A DNA stretch of 46,929 nt. It comes from Chara braunii. Lineage: Eukaryota > Streptophyta > Charophyceae > Charales > Characeae. Within the stretch, counting starts at the first letter, position 1. Every line of letters begins with the position of its first letter. The position numbers and the translations under genes are program-made. The stretch is taken from NCBI GenBank assembly GCA_003427395.1, contig BFEA01000564.1, forward strand, positions 683,932-730,860, read 5' to 3'. The notes below the pieces were generated by a model that saw only the letters and a program-made list of their open reading frames with translations, did not search any database and was not told where the DNA came from. Of this stretch, positions 21,326-32,940 are shown one piece after another.

Positions 21326-22605
21326 AGGATACCTTACTACTTGTTTGGCTCCTTGGTATTACACAAAAATCCTTACCTTTTTATTCCTTTTGTTTGACTC
21401 TGTGTTGATCTTTGTATCTTCCTTTTTTGCTGCAGAAGGTATCTTACGACTTGCTTAAATCCTTGATCCTATTACGAGGAGTCGTGCTATGTAGAGCAGC
21501 GTTTTATTCTGTTGGTTGATTTTATTTTTTTTCGGCTTTAGATCTCTGTTTGTTTTTGTTTTTGGTGTTTATGTATTATTTCCTTCTTGGTTTTGGTTAC
21601 TTCTGCGCAGACAGCCGGATGGGGTTTTGTGCTCCGGGGGGCTAGTTGAACACAAGGTTTTTTTGTTTTTTTTGGGGGGGGGGGATGTGGAGATGGTGTA
21701 GGGGGATTCACCAAACGCGTTCAGTCTCCATTGCGCCTCTCCCCCGCTTTGATCTCCCTCCATTCCGATCCCTTTCCTTGTTGCGGTCTTCCTTCGTGTC
21801 CACTCTCGTCTACCCAGTCGACTCCCTTCTGCTCGGCTCTTGCTGTCGGCTCTCCCCACTTGTTGGCCGTTACTGCAGTATCCCTTACCTGCCAACCACC
21901 ATGTTCCAGATTCACTCACTCCCGTGGAGTTTGCGACAATCAGGCCAAAATCTAAAGCCCTTTGATGTTGTTCTATTGTTAAACCTGTTCAATCCGACCG
22001 GGGTTCGGTCAAGAGGCTTCCGGTATGCAGGACGACCACCGCTGTAGCGTCCTAGTTGTTTCCTTCTTCCGTCCTCCTTCACCTCTCCCCGAATCGTCGT
22101 TTGCCTACGCCCCCTCCCAAGGCTTTTTCGTGAGGTTTCTGCGTTGCCCCACACCAGCCCTTGCCTCCTTCCTTCATGCGCTCTCCACTCTGTTTTCACA
22201 CGTTGTTCCCTCGTGATCACCTTATGATCGTCTGCTCCCTCCTTAACTTCCTCTTGCATGCCTTCCGCCCCCATCGTTGCATAGCCTCCACACACACTCC
22301 TCCTACCTGAAGCGCTGGCTACTCGCGCACTTCTGCCCACGACCAGCTATGGGCGTCGAAGGGGAGCTCAAAGTCTTCTAGTTGCAGTTTCTGTCCTTGG
22401 GGCTCCGTAGTCTGCCATCTCTTCCACATGATCCAATAGTCCTGGTCCACCTCGCATCCGTCGTTTTTGGGATCCATCCGGGTCAGGAATCTGTCTCTTT
22501 TCTGAGTCTTTGCTACAGGGTCTCAGGTGGATGCAGGAGTGTGGTAAGCCCCTCGGGAACCTCTGATGTGCAGCGGCTATGGACAAGCACAAATTCGAAC
22601 TGTAG
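21326..22605. other. Unassigned region (possible 5' UTR of LINE copy B)
   Basis: T-rich near 21,326-21,690, then GC-rich. Minus-strand open stretches of 116 and 142 codons exist, but their composition is basic and low-complexity and I find no counterpart upstream of copy A. No gene can be supported. Confidence 0.45.
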
Positions 22606-23342
22606 ACGTTGGCCTCAGCCAGGTGAAACGCCTCGGGGCTAGGATCCCTACATTTCAGCCCTAAGTCCTCCGTGCAAACACAGATTTGAACTAGCGACCT
22701 TGGCCTCAGCTAGGCGAAACGCCTCAGGGGATGTGCACGTTTGTGAGCATTAACATGCCTGTGCACGCGCTCATGTACAGTTTTGAAGCATAGACGTGAA
22801 AGTGAGGCCCTCATTTTCTTTGACAAAACTTCGGCAAGAAATCCTTGGCCTCAGCTAGGCAATCCGCACATCTGAGCCCTATGTCCTCGATGCAAACACG
22901 AGTTCGAACCGACGACCTTGGCCTAAGCCAGGCGAAATGCCTCAGGGGATGTGCGCGTTTGTGAGCATAACCATGCATGTGCACGACATGATGTACACTT
23001 TTGAAGCATAGACCAGAAAGTGGGGCCCTCTTTTTCTTTGACAAAATTTTGGCAAGAAATCCTTGGCCTCAGCCAGGCGAAACGCCTCAGGGCTATGGAT
23101 CCGCACATCTGATCTCTAAGTCCTCAGTGCCAGCACGGATTCGAACCGGCGACTTTGACCTCAGCCAGGCGAAACGCCGCAGGGATGTGCGCATTTGTGA
23201 CCATAACCATGCCTGTGCACGAGCTGATGTACACTTTTGAAGTATAGACATGAAAGTGAGCCCCTCTTTTCTTTGACAAAACTTCGGAACATTTATTGCC
23301 GCGTCTGTGGGCATAACCATGTTTGCACAGGCGCTGATGTAC
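22606..23342 (-). repeat. Tandem array of ~215-240-bp units with box-B-like sites
   Basis: Roughly three and a half units share CCTCAGCCAGGCGAAACGCC, a CATAACCATG...TGTGCACG block, TTTGAAGCATAGAC and TTTCTTTGACAAAA. On the minus strand each full unit carries GGTTCGAACTC or GGTTCGAATCC, a good Pol III box B. AGGCGTTTCGCCT just before it forms a small hairpin. No convincing box A at normal spacing was found. Open frames inside are by-products of the repeat. Confidence 0.8.
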
Positions 23343-23400
23343 TGTTTTTTTTCTTTTTTTCTTTTTTTTTTCTTTTTTTTTTTTCTTTTTTCTTTTTTGA
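23343..23400. repeat. T-rich tract
   Basis: A T-rich low-complexity run interrupted by C follows directly on the tandem array and could be the decayed A-tail of a minus-strand retroposon. Confidence 0.7.
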
Positions 23401-23535
23401 ATGCAAGTCACAGCTTATATTATAAAAGTAATTGAAAAAGACTGCAATTGGTTAAGTATACATTATTCTGCGAGTGATGAGTTAACTTGGCCAGCGTACC
23501 CGTATGCCGAAAAAAATTTGTGTGACTGTCTGTTA

Positions 23536-23578
<43 letters not shown>
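23536..23578. repeat. (AAT)n microsatellite
   Basis: An AAT trinucleotide repeat of about 14 units. Confidence 0.95.
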
Positions 23579-23581
<3 letters not shown>

Positions 23582-23633
23582 AGTAATTGAATGAGGGCGG
23601 GAATCCCTCAACATCTCCTGGTAGTGAAGCTTG

Positions 23634-23680
23634 TGCTGGACACCGGGTCCAGCATCCCATGGTCTGCAACTCCAAAGAAA
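23634..23680 (-). repeat. Isolated first-hairpin remnant
   Basis: On the minus strand GGATGCTGGACCCGGTGTCCAGCA matches hairpin one of the module. Hairpins two and three are absent. Confidence 0.6.
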
Positions 23681-23843
23681 GTGAGCAACTGAACCAAAAA
23701 TTTAGGAAACCAAAATAAAGGGAGCAAAACAGCCAAGAACTAGTAAAAAAATCATATTCCGGATCTCCTGCTAATCTGTCTGGAAGCCTTACCCAGCTTC
23801 GCTTCAAGATCTTACAGAAAAGAGACCAAGCACAGAACTGTAA

Positions 23844-24400
23844 ACTCAAGAAAGCCCGAACCGCCTACACGGGTTTCCCACCACGCACCCTTGGATCTTC
23901 AGTGACAATATCATTCAATGGACCAAGATCACTCCGGATACAGTTCAAGTTTGCTTCCTACCCTATTTACGCTAGCTACAAGCAATGAGGGTTCCCACCA
24001 CTGATGGTAGCACTCACACTGACGGTAGCACTCACACTGCCTCCGTAATGCCGCTACCTATACTACCTGATCGGGTTATTGTGAGTAGATTCCAAAGAAT
24101 GTGCTTTTCGAAAGCGTTATCAGCACACAGAAAAGCAAAACACCAAGATGGATATCTGATCCACAAGACCAAATCTACTGTTAAAGATCTGAGAACCGAG
24201 AGAAAGTCATGCGACCAGCTAGATCATCTCACCAACAAAATCCCCCCTTCGCCATCAGGGCTACTCTCTCAGGGCTACTCTCTCATTATGGCTTTCCAAA
24301 CACACTGTAAAGAGCCCGAGCTGCCATGACGAGTTTCCCACCACGCTCCCTTGGATCTTCATAGTATATTGATCACAATCGGAACAGCTCAAGTTTGCTC
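23844..24400. repeat. Diverged direct repeat pair
   Basis: 23,844-23,956 and 24,301-24,400 share AAAGCCCGAACYGCC-like sequence, TTTCCCACCACGC, CCCTTGGATCTTC and CAAGTTTGCT. Between them ACGGTAGCACTCACACTG-type short repeats occur near 24,000. No coding evidence. Confidence 0.65.
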
Positions 24401-24715
24401 CGGTTCTCACTTACCACCTGACGAGGAGCGTTTCCAACGCCCCTCGTTGCATTTTCACTGCTCCAGGTGGCGCCGCTGCTAGTAGTTCCAAGAGTTTCCC
24501 CCTGAGTCACTATAAAACTGCGTCCCTGTCTTGATTGTAGGCTGCATCTATAAGTAGAGAAAAACTCTTTAAAATTGTTAGGCGTTTGAAACGAAAAGAA
24601 ATCCCTATTTTAGAGAATAGGAGAGGAGAACAGAAACAAAAAAATCATAACAAAAAAGCAAATCACCTAGGGAATGACGTGGAGTAAGCGTGCGGCTGGA
24701 AGAAGTATAGGTCAA

Positions 24716-24753
<38 letters not shown>

Positions 24754-25245
24754 AAACAAACAAACAAACAAACAAAACAAAACAAAACAAAACAAAACAG
24801 GAGGGTAGGTAGGTGGTTCCGCGTGGGGCTTGATGTACGGTGATGAACAAGTAAGGGAGTGGAGATGGAGTGTAGGCCCTGTAGGGGGAATTCGAAGTGA
24901 AGAAGGGATTGAAGGTGGAAAATTCAACCAATGGAAGGTAATGATGATGGGGGAGTGGCATTGTGGCAGTGTTAGCAACGGGTGAAGGAATTGGAGAACA
25001 ATTGTGTGAGACAGGAAAATAGGTTGAGTCTACAAGGAAGCAGATAGGGTCGGGGAGAGAGGCTCTGTCTGCAAGACTGAACGAAGACAGAGTCCAGGGT
25101 AGGTGAGGGCAGTTTGTGAGATGACAAGATGATTAGTGAAAACAAGACGGGAAGAGCAGGGAAGGGGCAGGCGGAGGAAAACATATTGGGTTAATAAGAT
25201 GGCTGGATTATGATATTTAGAAACGAGAGGGAAAAGGATGGAAAC
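24401..25245. other. Unassigned region with an A/(CAAA)n tract
   Basis: A-tract 24,719-24,752 runs into AAAC then AAAAC repeats to 24,799. The orientation fits a plus-strand retroposon tail, but no body is recognised. No gene is seen elsewhere. Confidence 0.55.
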
Positions 25246-25268
25246 TTTTTTTTTTTTTTTTTTTTTTT

Positions 25269-25410
25269 AAGACATTTACAGACTATATTAGCCAGGGTGA
25301 TACAAGCATCCCTTGCTAATATAGCTGTTTGAGTCACTCCATCTATTGGCGGGAAGCTGCACCTGCTGGAAAACGAGTCGAGCGTCCCATTACAATGTAA
25401 TTGTCATTAT
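25269..25410 (-). other. Three-hairpin 3' module of LINE copy D
   Basis: On the minus strand the third hairpin is CTATATTAGCAAGGG / CCCTGGCTAATATAG around TGCTTGTATCA, a nearly perfect 15-bp stem unlike those of copies A and B in sequence. Confidence 0.85.
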
Positions 25411-25479
25411 GGATTGGGCCTCTTCACCAGACTACCTGATGCCAAATCTTACACTCTGAACTAGCCCTGGGAAAACATA

Positions 25480-27985
25480 CCAGAATTTGAGTGACAATTT
25501 ACCTCTATGCTGCACCGTATCATGAGAGATAGGAACAATTGACTGATGGTTAGGGGGAAAGGGGTCAAGGAATTCAGAAGCACGTCGTAGAGGGATCATG
25601 GGGTCCATTGAACTCCAATCATTAAAATGAATCTTGTAGGGCAACATCATCATTTACGAGGGCACCTTCCCAGCCAACCTTCCCCAACTTTCCACCTTGT
25701 TCCCCCCCAAGCCAGCCTTTGTTAAAAATTTTAATATGTTTAAGAATTTCATTTTTTCCTTGAGAGGTATTGAATTTTCTCTTTGGTCAATTCTCAATTA
25801 ATTCGGGTATCTGATTATATTTGTTCCTTGATACTATCAGTAAATTCCTGACCATCAAGTCTGACTTTCTCCCATTCGTGTGTACATCTTCTTCTCCAAA
25901 TGGCCCAGAGTATTCCTCTTCTGCTGATGATAAACAAATTTTGTGTGAATTAATCATAGGGTACGACAACCCAATCCGCCAGCAACAAAGGTTTCCAGCC
26001 TCATGACCATCTATCAGTCATTTCCAACTGACTCCATATTATGTCCCACCATCTCCATAGCTACACTGAGTCAAAGCATTGTAGGAAAATGTGTTCAATA
26101 GTCTCAGCTATACTTCTGCTCGGGAAGCAGATGTGCAAAGTTTGCACCAAGGTTTGGTTAAACCTTTGCTATCTAATGAGGTGTTGTCTATTAGTCAATC
26201 ACTGGCTGGGAGGCATCTATGTTGAATCTGCCATTGTAGTGAGGCTATTTTAGCAGGCTTGATCTTCTTGCTTTGAAACCATTTGATGTGTTGAAATTCA
26301 TTTTCTCTTAAATTCAACAGATTCATCCATCTCTGTGTGACTCTGTCTTTGAGATTAAATCTTGGTCTTAACATTTTGTATGTTGATTTTACTGTGAGAG
26401 TGTGCAGGGTTCTTGTGAAGTTTCTCTTTCCTTTGGACTGCGACCCCCATTTCCATTCCTGTGGATCTAATGGGAGAAATTGAATGGGCGTGCTTGGGCG
26501 GAAGGCAAACCAAATTTTTTTATCTTGTAGGGCTCTGATCCTAAAAGTTGTTCAGTCATCACCCTTCTGACTCTAATTGGGTCACTCAATATTAACTCAT
26601 AATTATCTCTCAGATAAAAAAAAGGTGATTAGTATGTCTCCATTCCTTTCCTTATGAAAGATGTTGCCAATCACTTGATTATCTTCCTTTAGAACTACCC
26701 AATCATTAATTTTGATTCTATGGCCATTTTTAAAAATTATAGTCCAACCTATTGGGATTAACTCTAATATTTTATCAAGGGCAGCCTCTGAATGATGGCA
26801 ATATTTCAATTTTTCCTGGAGTTTCTTGTAAGAGATTCAGTCATTACTATATGTATCTCAGATGTCACTTACTTAATTACTCGTTTTCTTATCCATCCCT
26901 TCCAGGGTGAGTCTCTTCAATGAAGTGCGCATCCTTGTGAATCGCTGATCCATATATTGTTGAGGAGTGATTGCCTGCAAACTTCTTCCTACCTTTATGG
27001 GGGAATCTTGTCAGTAAGCGGGAGTTTTCTCCATGTTTTAACGAGAGAGGGTCAGAAAGGGTCTTTTGTAAGATCTGCTCTAGCAGCTTCCCTATTAGAT
27101 AGATAAGACTCTTATGTCCTCGATCCTATAGCTCTGGGTAGGGTCCAGACTCTATTTTCCAACCATGTCGGTGGGTCAATTTCCTCGATTGTTGGGGGGC
27201 TTAATCTTTTGATTTGTTCCCAGGCTAACACATTTAATGGAGTTTGAGGATTAAAAAGCAGCCTTCTAATCCATTGAATGGATAAGGTCATTGCTTGGAG
27301 GGTGGGATCAATGATACCGAGTCCTCCACACAGTTTGGGTTGTATAATTGATGACCATGCTACCTTGCTGATCATATTTTTTGACGCGTGGTTTTCCCTC
27401 CACAGGAAGATTCTTAGTTGTTGTTTAAATTTTTTTATCGCTGCCTTGTCTAGGGCCCAAATGACTGATTTATACCATATCGATGCTAGGACTACATTAT
27501 TAATTGCAAGAGATCTTCCAAAAATGGATGTATGTTTGTTCTTCCATGAATTTAGTTTGGAACAAGCATTCTGTAGAATTTATTCATTGTTAGCTTCAGG
27601 CTTTCCGTCTGTTGAAAGATTGATTCTCAATACCCTTACCGGTGTCTCTTTAGATAACCATGAGATTTTTGGAACTTTTGGGAGTCTGACTCCTTGATGA
27701 CGGATCCACCAGCCCAAGGTTTTGTTAACCCAATTAATCCTCATATTTGAGAGTTTACAAAAGCGATTCATCATGACCCTTAGGGCTTCCATATTCTTGT
27801 GTGATGCCTCAATCATGATTGACAGGTCATCAACAAAGAAGGAGCGACGGGTAGCCTCTTCTGGTACGGCAGTTACTTGGATTCTCTTGATATCCTTGTT
27901 CTTACGTAGGTTAGCAGTCAGGGCTTCCATGATTATCACAAATAGGAAGGGGGCGATAGGATCCCCTTATCTCACTGATCTCTTA
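25480..27985 (-). pseudogene. LINE copy D partial RT and C-terminal region
   Basis: 27,939-27,580 (119 codons): IIMEALTANLRKN, SFFVDDLSIMIEAS with the catalytic Asp pair, INWVNKTLGWWIRHQGVR. 27,375-27,112: KVAWSSIIQPKLCGGLGIID, LAWEQIKRLSP. 26,809-26,603: KILELIPIGWTIIFKNGHRI. The zf-RVT-like tail lies around 26,330-26,050 with CKLC-type and LCIC-type Cys pairs broken by frameshifts. It lacks everything before RT motif 4 and cannot act by itself. Confidence 0.85.
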
Positions 27986-28180
27986 AACTATAGGAAGGGG
28001 ACAAGGAGAATGTGGATGGGTACTCGGGTAAGATTCAGAGAGTGGGCGGAGTTGTCGCAGGGGAGAAGTAAGGGGATGAATGAATCAATAATGGCAAGGG
28101 AAGGCAGCGTTAGCGTTGGGTGAAGGGATCAAGTTTCGCAGAAGATAAGGGGAAGGAGTTATCATGTTGATGCCTATGTA

Positions 28181-28183
<3 letters not shown>

Positions 28184-28215
<32 letters not shown>

Positions 28216-28290
28216 GCATGCTCTACTCTATTCGTGGGGAGCAGCACATGGTGGGAATCAGGCCCAGTGTCCCATATGAAGACATTTAAA
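28184..28290 (-). mobile_element. Short poly(A) retroposon, module partly deleted
   Basis: On the minus strand: GGACACTGGGCCTGATTCCCA, GCTCCCCACGAATAGA, then an A-tail (T28,184-28,211 on plus). The third hairpin is missing. Confidence 0.68.
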
Positions 28291-28325
28291 AACAATTTAT
28301 AAACAAATTGACGTACGAGGGTCAT

Positions 28326-28904
28326 TACCCGGTTTCGGCTTGAGAGTGTTCTCCAAGATCATGAACAAGCTACTGAAAATCGGGATAGATGATGAGAAAA
28401 CTACAATTTTTTTTTTACCATCGCTAAACACCTCATGAAATCCACTGCAATTTTTCGAACACTCAAGTATCTAAGGGATTTCCAACAGATCATAACAAAG
28501 CTCACCAAAACTGATTTATTCTCTGACAAACTCATCCAGGCCTCATGCCCCCTATATGTTAGGTTACAGAGCAACGCGACTCATTCCAGCTCCGACGAGT
28601 GTCGTCCAGTGTCAGCAACCCCCAGTTGTCCCTTATGATGTCCCTGCATAGCATCCCCAGATCTCTCTCATGCCCTCACCTTCAGTGACTTACAAGGCAT
28701 CACCCCGGCTCCCACCAACGTTATTCTAGCATGGAACAACCACGGATCCTGAATATCACAGTCTAATTCCAATGCAGCTTCGTGCAAACCACCAGCAGTC
28801 TCAGAGTCCTGAGAGATTCTTCAAACTCCTAGGATAACAAGGGTCCTTGTTTTGAAAATTCCATAAATAATAAAAAAAAGTCTCAACCAAATACAAGCAA
28901 AGGA
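28326..28904. other. No recognisable feature
   Basis: Ordinary-looking sequence with no conserved frame or repeat that I can identify in this window. Confidence 0.4.
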
Positions 28905-29270
28905 TATATAAATTCCCCCCTTTCCCCCTCATACCCCTGCCCCACCGCTCCCTCCACCAAAAAGGATCATCCCTGATCACAAACACTCCTCATCGACCCC
29001 AACTTGGGACAGACTTGTTCCCCCCCCCTTACTCCCATAAAGGCATCCAGTTCCCACCCAAAGTATGCCTCTGCCAACCCCTTGCCCTTATCTGCCACCG
29101 CTGGGATATAATGTTGACTCATACATCTCCCCCAGCCCCAGAATAGAGCATCCCCCAAAATCTGCCCCATCTCCCTTCATGGCAATCACCTCCCCCCTTG
29201 TGAAGCCCTTGTAGAGTAGAGCTTTCCCCCTCAGAACCAGCCTACCACCAAAAGTAATTTATTTACGCTT
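28905..29270 (-). mobile_element. Short repeat family 'G', copy 1
   Basis: About 350 bp matching 32,130-32,510. On the minus strand both copies keep one reading frame with ALFWGWxRCM, ADxGxGLAEAYFGW (ORF 29,170-28,967 here). The conserved frame suggests a former protein segment. I do not recognise it. Confidence 0.68.
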
Positions 29271-30152
29271 GAACCTACGACAACTTCCCTCCAAAGACAG
29301 GTGACAGTTTTTTTATGGAGAAGGAATCATGAGTGCCCTAAGGCTATCAGTAGAGTGGTCTGGCAGTCGGTCATACAACCAAAAACCAGAGGGGGGTTAG
29401 GATAATTGACTCAGTCACTCAAGTGATGGCCCTGGTCCTTCAGTGGGTTAAAGGCCTACTATTCTCCACACAAGCGTCATGGCAACCGTTGGCATTGTAG
29501 CAGATTGCCAGGCTAGCGTCACCTGCCCTTCTGAGGTAGAATCGCAGACGTGGCTTGAGGAAAGGTATTGAATTATACCCAAAAAATCATCCCGGGCCAA
29601 TGTGGAGGGAGGGTCAGACAGACAAGCGGCCACGCAAGACTTGAAAATTGACACTCTTTGGGCCACGTTACTAAGGACTTAGCGTAAGCGGTCAGACAGA
29701 CAATCATTGTTAGGAAACTGATGGGTAATAGGCCCCCAAAGTAGGGTCTTCCATAGTAGTGAAAATCCTTGGAAGGGTTTGGTCAAGAATGGTGTCCTTC
29801 GAATCAAAGATATTTGGGGCCAGGAAACCATGGATTAGTTGTTAGAGACTCGACTGAGGTATTGCCACAAAGTGGGAGAGGAGTGAAAAACCATTATCTT
29901 TGCCATCCCTCTTGATTGGGTCCGGATCTTGAGAAAAGGACCGGTGGTGATGGAGGGGAACTGGGTGGGGTTCTGGGGTACAGAGGGGGTGGTTGGGAGC
30001 GTAGTGTATTCTCGTCAGGCCGACACAGGGGAGGAATAGGAGGTGGTTGTCAACCGGTTTCGAAGAATGACGGATAATGGTCTGGAGCAGGTGCAAACAT
30101 AAGAGACAGCATGGTACCAGAGGTTTGGGTTATACCGTATCCATGTCCTTAA

Positions 30153-30730
30153 ACCACCACTACCCCCGCCGGCCTAAAATGGACTTTCGTTGCCTTACTG
30201 ACTGGGTTCTTAGGGGGGGGCGACGACCTACAGGCGCAGGCAGGTTCGGTCCAAGATTTTTCAAGTGCGAACTTTGGCGATTTTTCACGCTCAGGAAAAT
30301 TGGCAAACAAATCTGAAAATTGGATATCCTGTAGATTAGGTCGTGATCTTTCCAGGAAAATATCAAAAAAATGAAGAAAAAAAAAAAAGACGGTGAAGTA
30401 AATGTCGCGTCGTTTCATCACATTTTCCATTTTTGCTACTCTTCCACGTGTGGGCCAAAGGGAAAAGTAACCCAACTTTCGCGACTTTTTGGTATCAGTA
30501 GGATGAACCACCAACTCTGAAGAGTCGAGGGTACGTAAATTTTGTCGTGATCTTCACAGGAAAATTATTTAAAAAAATAAAAAAATTCATTTGAACTGCA
30601 AAATAAATCACGAAGGTAAGTATTTTTTAATTTTGCCACTCCGCCAGTTCCCCCCACTCTGATACCGGTAGCCCTCATGGACCTGTGCTACCGGTTTCCC
30701 CTAATTTATGACGGCGGGGGTGGTGGTGGT
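30153..30730. mobile_element. Non-autonomous TTAA-flanked DNA element (578 bp)
   Basis: Terminal inverted repeats ACCACCACTACCCCCGCCG (30,153-30,171) and 30,712-30,730 match at 18 of 19 positions. Both are flanked by TTAA (30,149-30,152 and 30,731-30,734). LINE copy E sequence resumes immediately outside. Inside, GTCGTGATCTTYMCAGGAAAAT occurs twice about 204 bp apart, an internal duplication. There is no transposase. TTAA duplication is known for piggyBac-type transposons, but these ends do not clearly match that family. Confidence 0.85.
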
Positions 30731-30885
30731 TTAAAGAAAAGGACCAATGGCGTGCATACAAGCCGAATAAACCAATCCAAGAGTTACCTCTGCACCCCGA
30801 TGAGTAGATATGGACGCAGAAATATGGGAGGGGAAGATTTGGGTTGCGGCGACTGCAGTCTCTCTCGATCAAGGCAACCTATTGA

Positions 30886-31790
30886 ATGCTGCGACCGAGA
30901 GTAAATCTAAAAGACTTGGTAGAGGCACGCTGGATGAAACATCTAAAGGTGGGGAGAGATATGTTGCGGTCGGTTAAGTGTTTTAAGGCGAGCATGGCCA
31001 TGCCGACAAAACTGACCTCACTCCAATGGCAAATAGAGCATAGGTCCCTTCCGACCAATGACTGGTTGATAGATAGGACGCACCTAGAACAAAAGGGTAT
31101 GACACTCCCATGGTGCAAGTTATGCACAACTGTTACATCCTTCCCGACTCGGAAATGGCACGAGACCGTAAATGGTCCGAGACCATGGAGTATATGTTCT
31201 TGTAGAGCCCGACAACAATACAGTTGTGGAGGTGGTGGGACCGCGTATGGAGACAATTGGGCACCTCACAACCTTGGTCATGGGACTGGAGAGCGCTCCT
31301 TTGTGAGGCGTGGGCTGCAGAGCAAGCCACCCCTTTGAAAAAAATATGTTAAAAATAGGGCGCAAGGCGGTTATCTGGGTCATTCGATGCACACTCGAAA
31401 TGGAAGGGGTGCGCCGGGATGGAACTGAGTTCATCAACTCAACAAAGGAACAAATACAGGAGGACATTTTCATCCAATGGGAAAGATTCAAAGAAAAAAT
31501 CACATACCTACACTCTAAACAAGAAATCAATCAACTCATTGAGAGGTTCGATAAAGACTGGTTAGGTGGGGGACAGGAGGGTTGGATTGCTAAGGTAATA
31601 TGGAAGGGCGGGGAGAAAGGAGGGGAAAAATGTAGAGGAAGGGGAAAGGGAGTACCACCTACACTTTCAGGATTGGACCCAGATTGACCCCTCTATCCCG
31701 ATCCGACCCCTCTTAGACTTCGCGAATTTCTTCCCACCCCCTCTCTTAGCTCTGGTTGAAATGGAATGGTATGGGGGGCCTACGGGCTAA
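30886..31790 (+). pseudogene. LINE copy E C-terminal zf-RVT-like region
   Basis: An open stretch of 150 codons starts MLRPRVNLKDLVEARWMKH and contains SVKCFKASM, RSLPTNDWLIDRTHLEQ, TLPWCKLC and HETVNG, the zinc-binding tail of LINE ORF2. After a frameshift, 31,310-31,687 has RKAVIWVIRCTLEMEG, LIERFDKDWLGGGQEG and WKGG, matching the end of copy A. It is one of the better preserved segments but lacks its RT. Confidence 0.85.
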
Positions 31791-31959
31791 GGATAGAATG
31801 GAAAGAGACAGGTGGATAATTTTGAATGTTATGTGAAAATCAGGATCGGATTCAGGGTAAAAGGGGTATCCTGCTCAGTCAATCCCCTGGATTCCGGGCT
31901 AATCAATGTTGGTCGGAATCTCCCACAATTTTTTTTTATATGTTTTCAAATTTAGTCTG

Positions 31960-32075
31960 TATATGGGACACTGGACCCGTTTTCCAATAGGTGATGCTCC
32001 CCACCAATAGATGGAGCCTCTCCCCAGGTGCTAGTGGTGTCTGCTCTTATCAGCACCACTAACACTGATGGGGGC

Positions 32076-32076
<1 letters not shown>
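31960..32076 (+). other. Three-hairpin 3' module of LINE copy E
   Basis: GGACACTGGACCCGTTTTCCA, GCTCCCCACCAATAGATGGAGC, then CTAGTGGTGTC / GCACCACTAA around TGCTCTTATCA. Confidence 0.82.
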
Positions 32077-32121
<45 letters not shown>

Positions 32122-32510
32122 TCTGAATTTCGGACGTTGCTAACTTGCTGTGAATTATTTTATCCCCCTCCCCTTCATCTCCCCCTGTCTCTCCGCTGCC
32201 TCCACCGAAAAGGATTGCCCTGATCACAAGCTCTCCTTATCGGCCCCAACTTGGGACATACCTGCTTCCTCCCCCTACTTCCACTAAGGCATCCAGTTCC
32301 ACCCAAAGTATGCCTCAGCCAACCCCTCACCCCTATCTGCCTCCGCTAGGATATGATGCCATCCCATACATCTCTCCCAGCCCCAGAATAGGGCATGCCC
32401 CAAAAATTTGCCCCCACTCCCTCCAGGGCATTTCACCCCCCATCTTGTGAAGCCCCTGCGGAGTAGAGCTCTCCTCCTTAAAACCCCAACCCCCCACCCG
32501 CACAAAAATA
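32077..32510 (-). mobile_element. Short repeat family 'G', copy 2, with poly(A)
   Basis: A minus-strand copy of the 28,905-29,270 repeat ending in a 42-base A-tail (T32,077-32,118 on plus), so the family spreads as a retroposon. The minus ORF at 32,505-32,284 (73 codons) has GKFLGHALFWGWERCMGW and GEGLAEAYFGWN, matching copy 1. It abuts the 3' end of LINE copy E. Confidence 0.72.
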
Positions 32511-32763
32511 ATTGATTAATGTACCCAACGAGAAATCAGAAATTAATAGTGGAGAAAAGAAAAAATGAGGAGTTTAGGAAATAAAATTCCTAAAATATGA
32601 GTGGAAGAATCGGAAATTTATGCAGCTTAGGACTCTATCTATGTCAAATACAATAACCCACCAAGAGCGGGATATCCAACCACACTAGAAAAGCAAGGTA
32701 TGAAGGACAGACTACGCATGTAAGTTCACTTGAGGAAGATACACACAGGATTTAAAAATCTAC

Positions 32764-32764
<1 letters not shown>
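32511..32764. other. No recognisable feature
   Basis: AT-rich DNA between family G copy 2 and the poly(A) end of LINE copy C. No gene seen. Confidence 0.4.
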
Positions 32765-32794
<30 letters not shown>

Positions 32795-32798
<4 letters not shown>

Positions 32799-32940
32799 CA
32801 TTTATAGACTATAGTAGCCACGGTGATACGAGCATCCCTTGCTAATATAGTTGTTTGAGTCACTCCATCTATTGGTGGGGAGTTGCACCCGCTGGAAACC
32901 GGGTTCAGCATCTCATTACAATGTTATTGTCATTATGGAT
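32795..32940 (-). other. Three-hairpin 3' module of LINE copy C
   Basis: On the minus strand: CTGAACCCGGTTTCCAG, CTCCCCACCAATAGATGGAG, then CTATATTAGCAAGGG / CCGTGGCTACTATAG around TGCTCGTATCA, then poly(A). Its stem is less perfect than that of copy D. Confidence 0.85.

Larger units (their letters stand above)
25246..27990 (-). mobile_element. LINE copy D, 5'-truncated
   Basis: A minus-strand LINE 3' half, closely related to copy C and aligning with it along its whole length. It begins abruptly inside RT at KRSVR-stop-GDP (about 27,988-27,960; CAA to TAA relative to copy C) and runs to a 23-base poly(A) (T25,246-25,268 on plus). Such 5' truncation is typical of target-primed reverse transcription. 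No clear target-site duplication was found. Confidence 0.9.
29260..32076 (+). mobile_element. LINE copy E, 5'-truncated, split by a TTAA element
   Basis: A plus-strand LINE 3' part beginning in the thumb region (VVWQSVIQPKTRGGLG near 29,350) and running to its 3' module at 31,960-32,076. A 578-bp element interrupts it at 30,153-30,730. LYRIHVL precedes the insertion and the text aligning with PLDPAEWIW of copy A (PLHPDE-stop-IW; TGG to TAG) follows it. No A-tail is visible; the T-tract after 32,076 belongs to the next element. Confidence 0.85.

Noticed and set aside
32077-32118. T-tract as the tail of LINE copy E
   Set aside because: A plus-strand LINE should end in A; the tract is better read as the poly(A) of minus-strand family G copy 2.
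28905-32510. Family G copies as long terminal repeats around a retroelement
   Set aside because: The DNA between is a LINE on the opposite strand, copy 2 ends in poly(A), and there is no TG...CA end or primer site.
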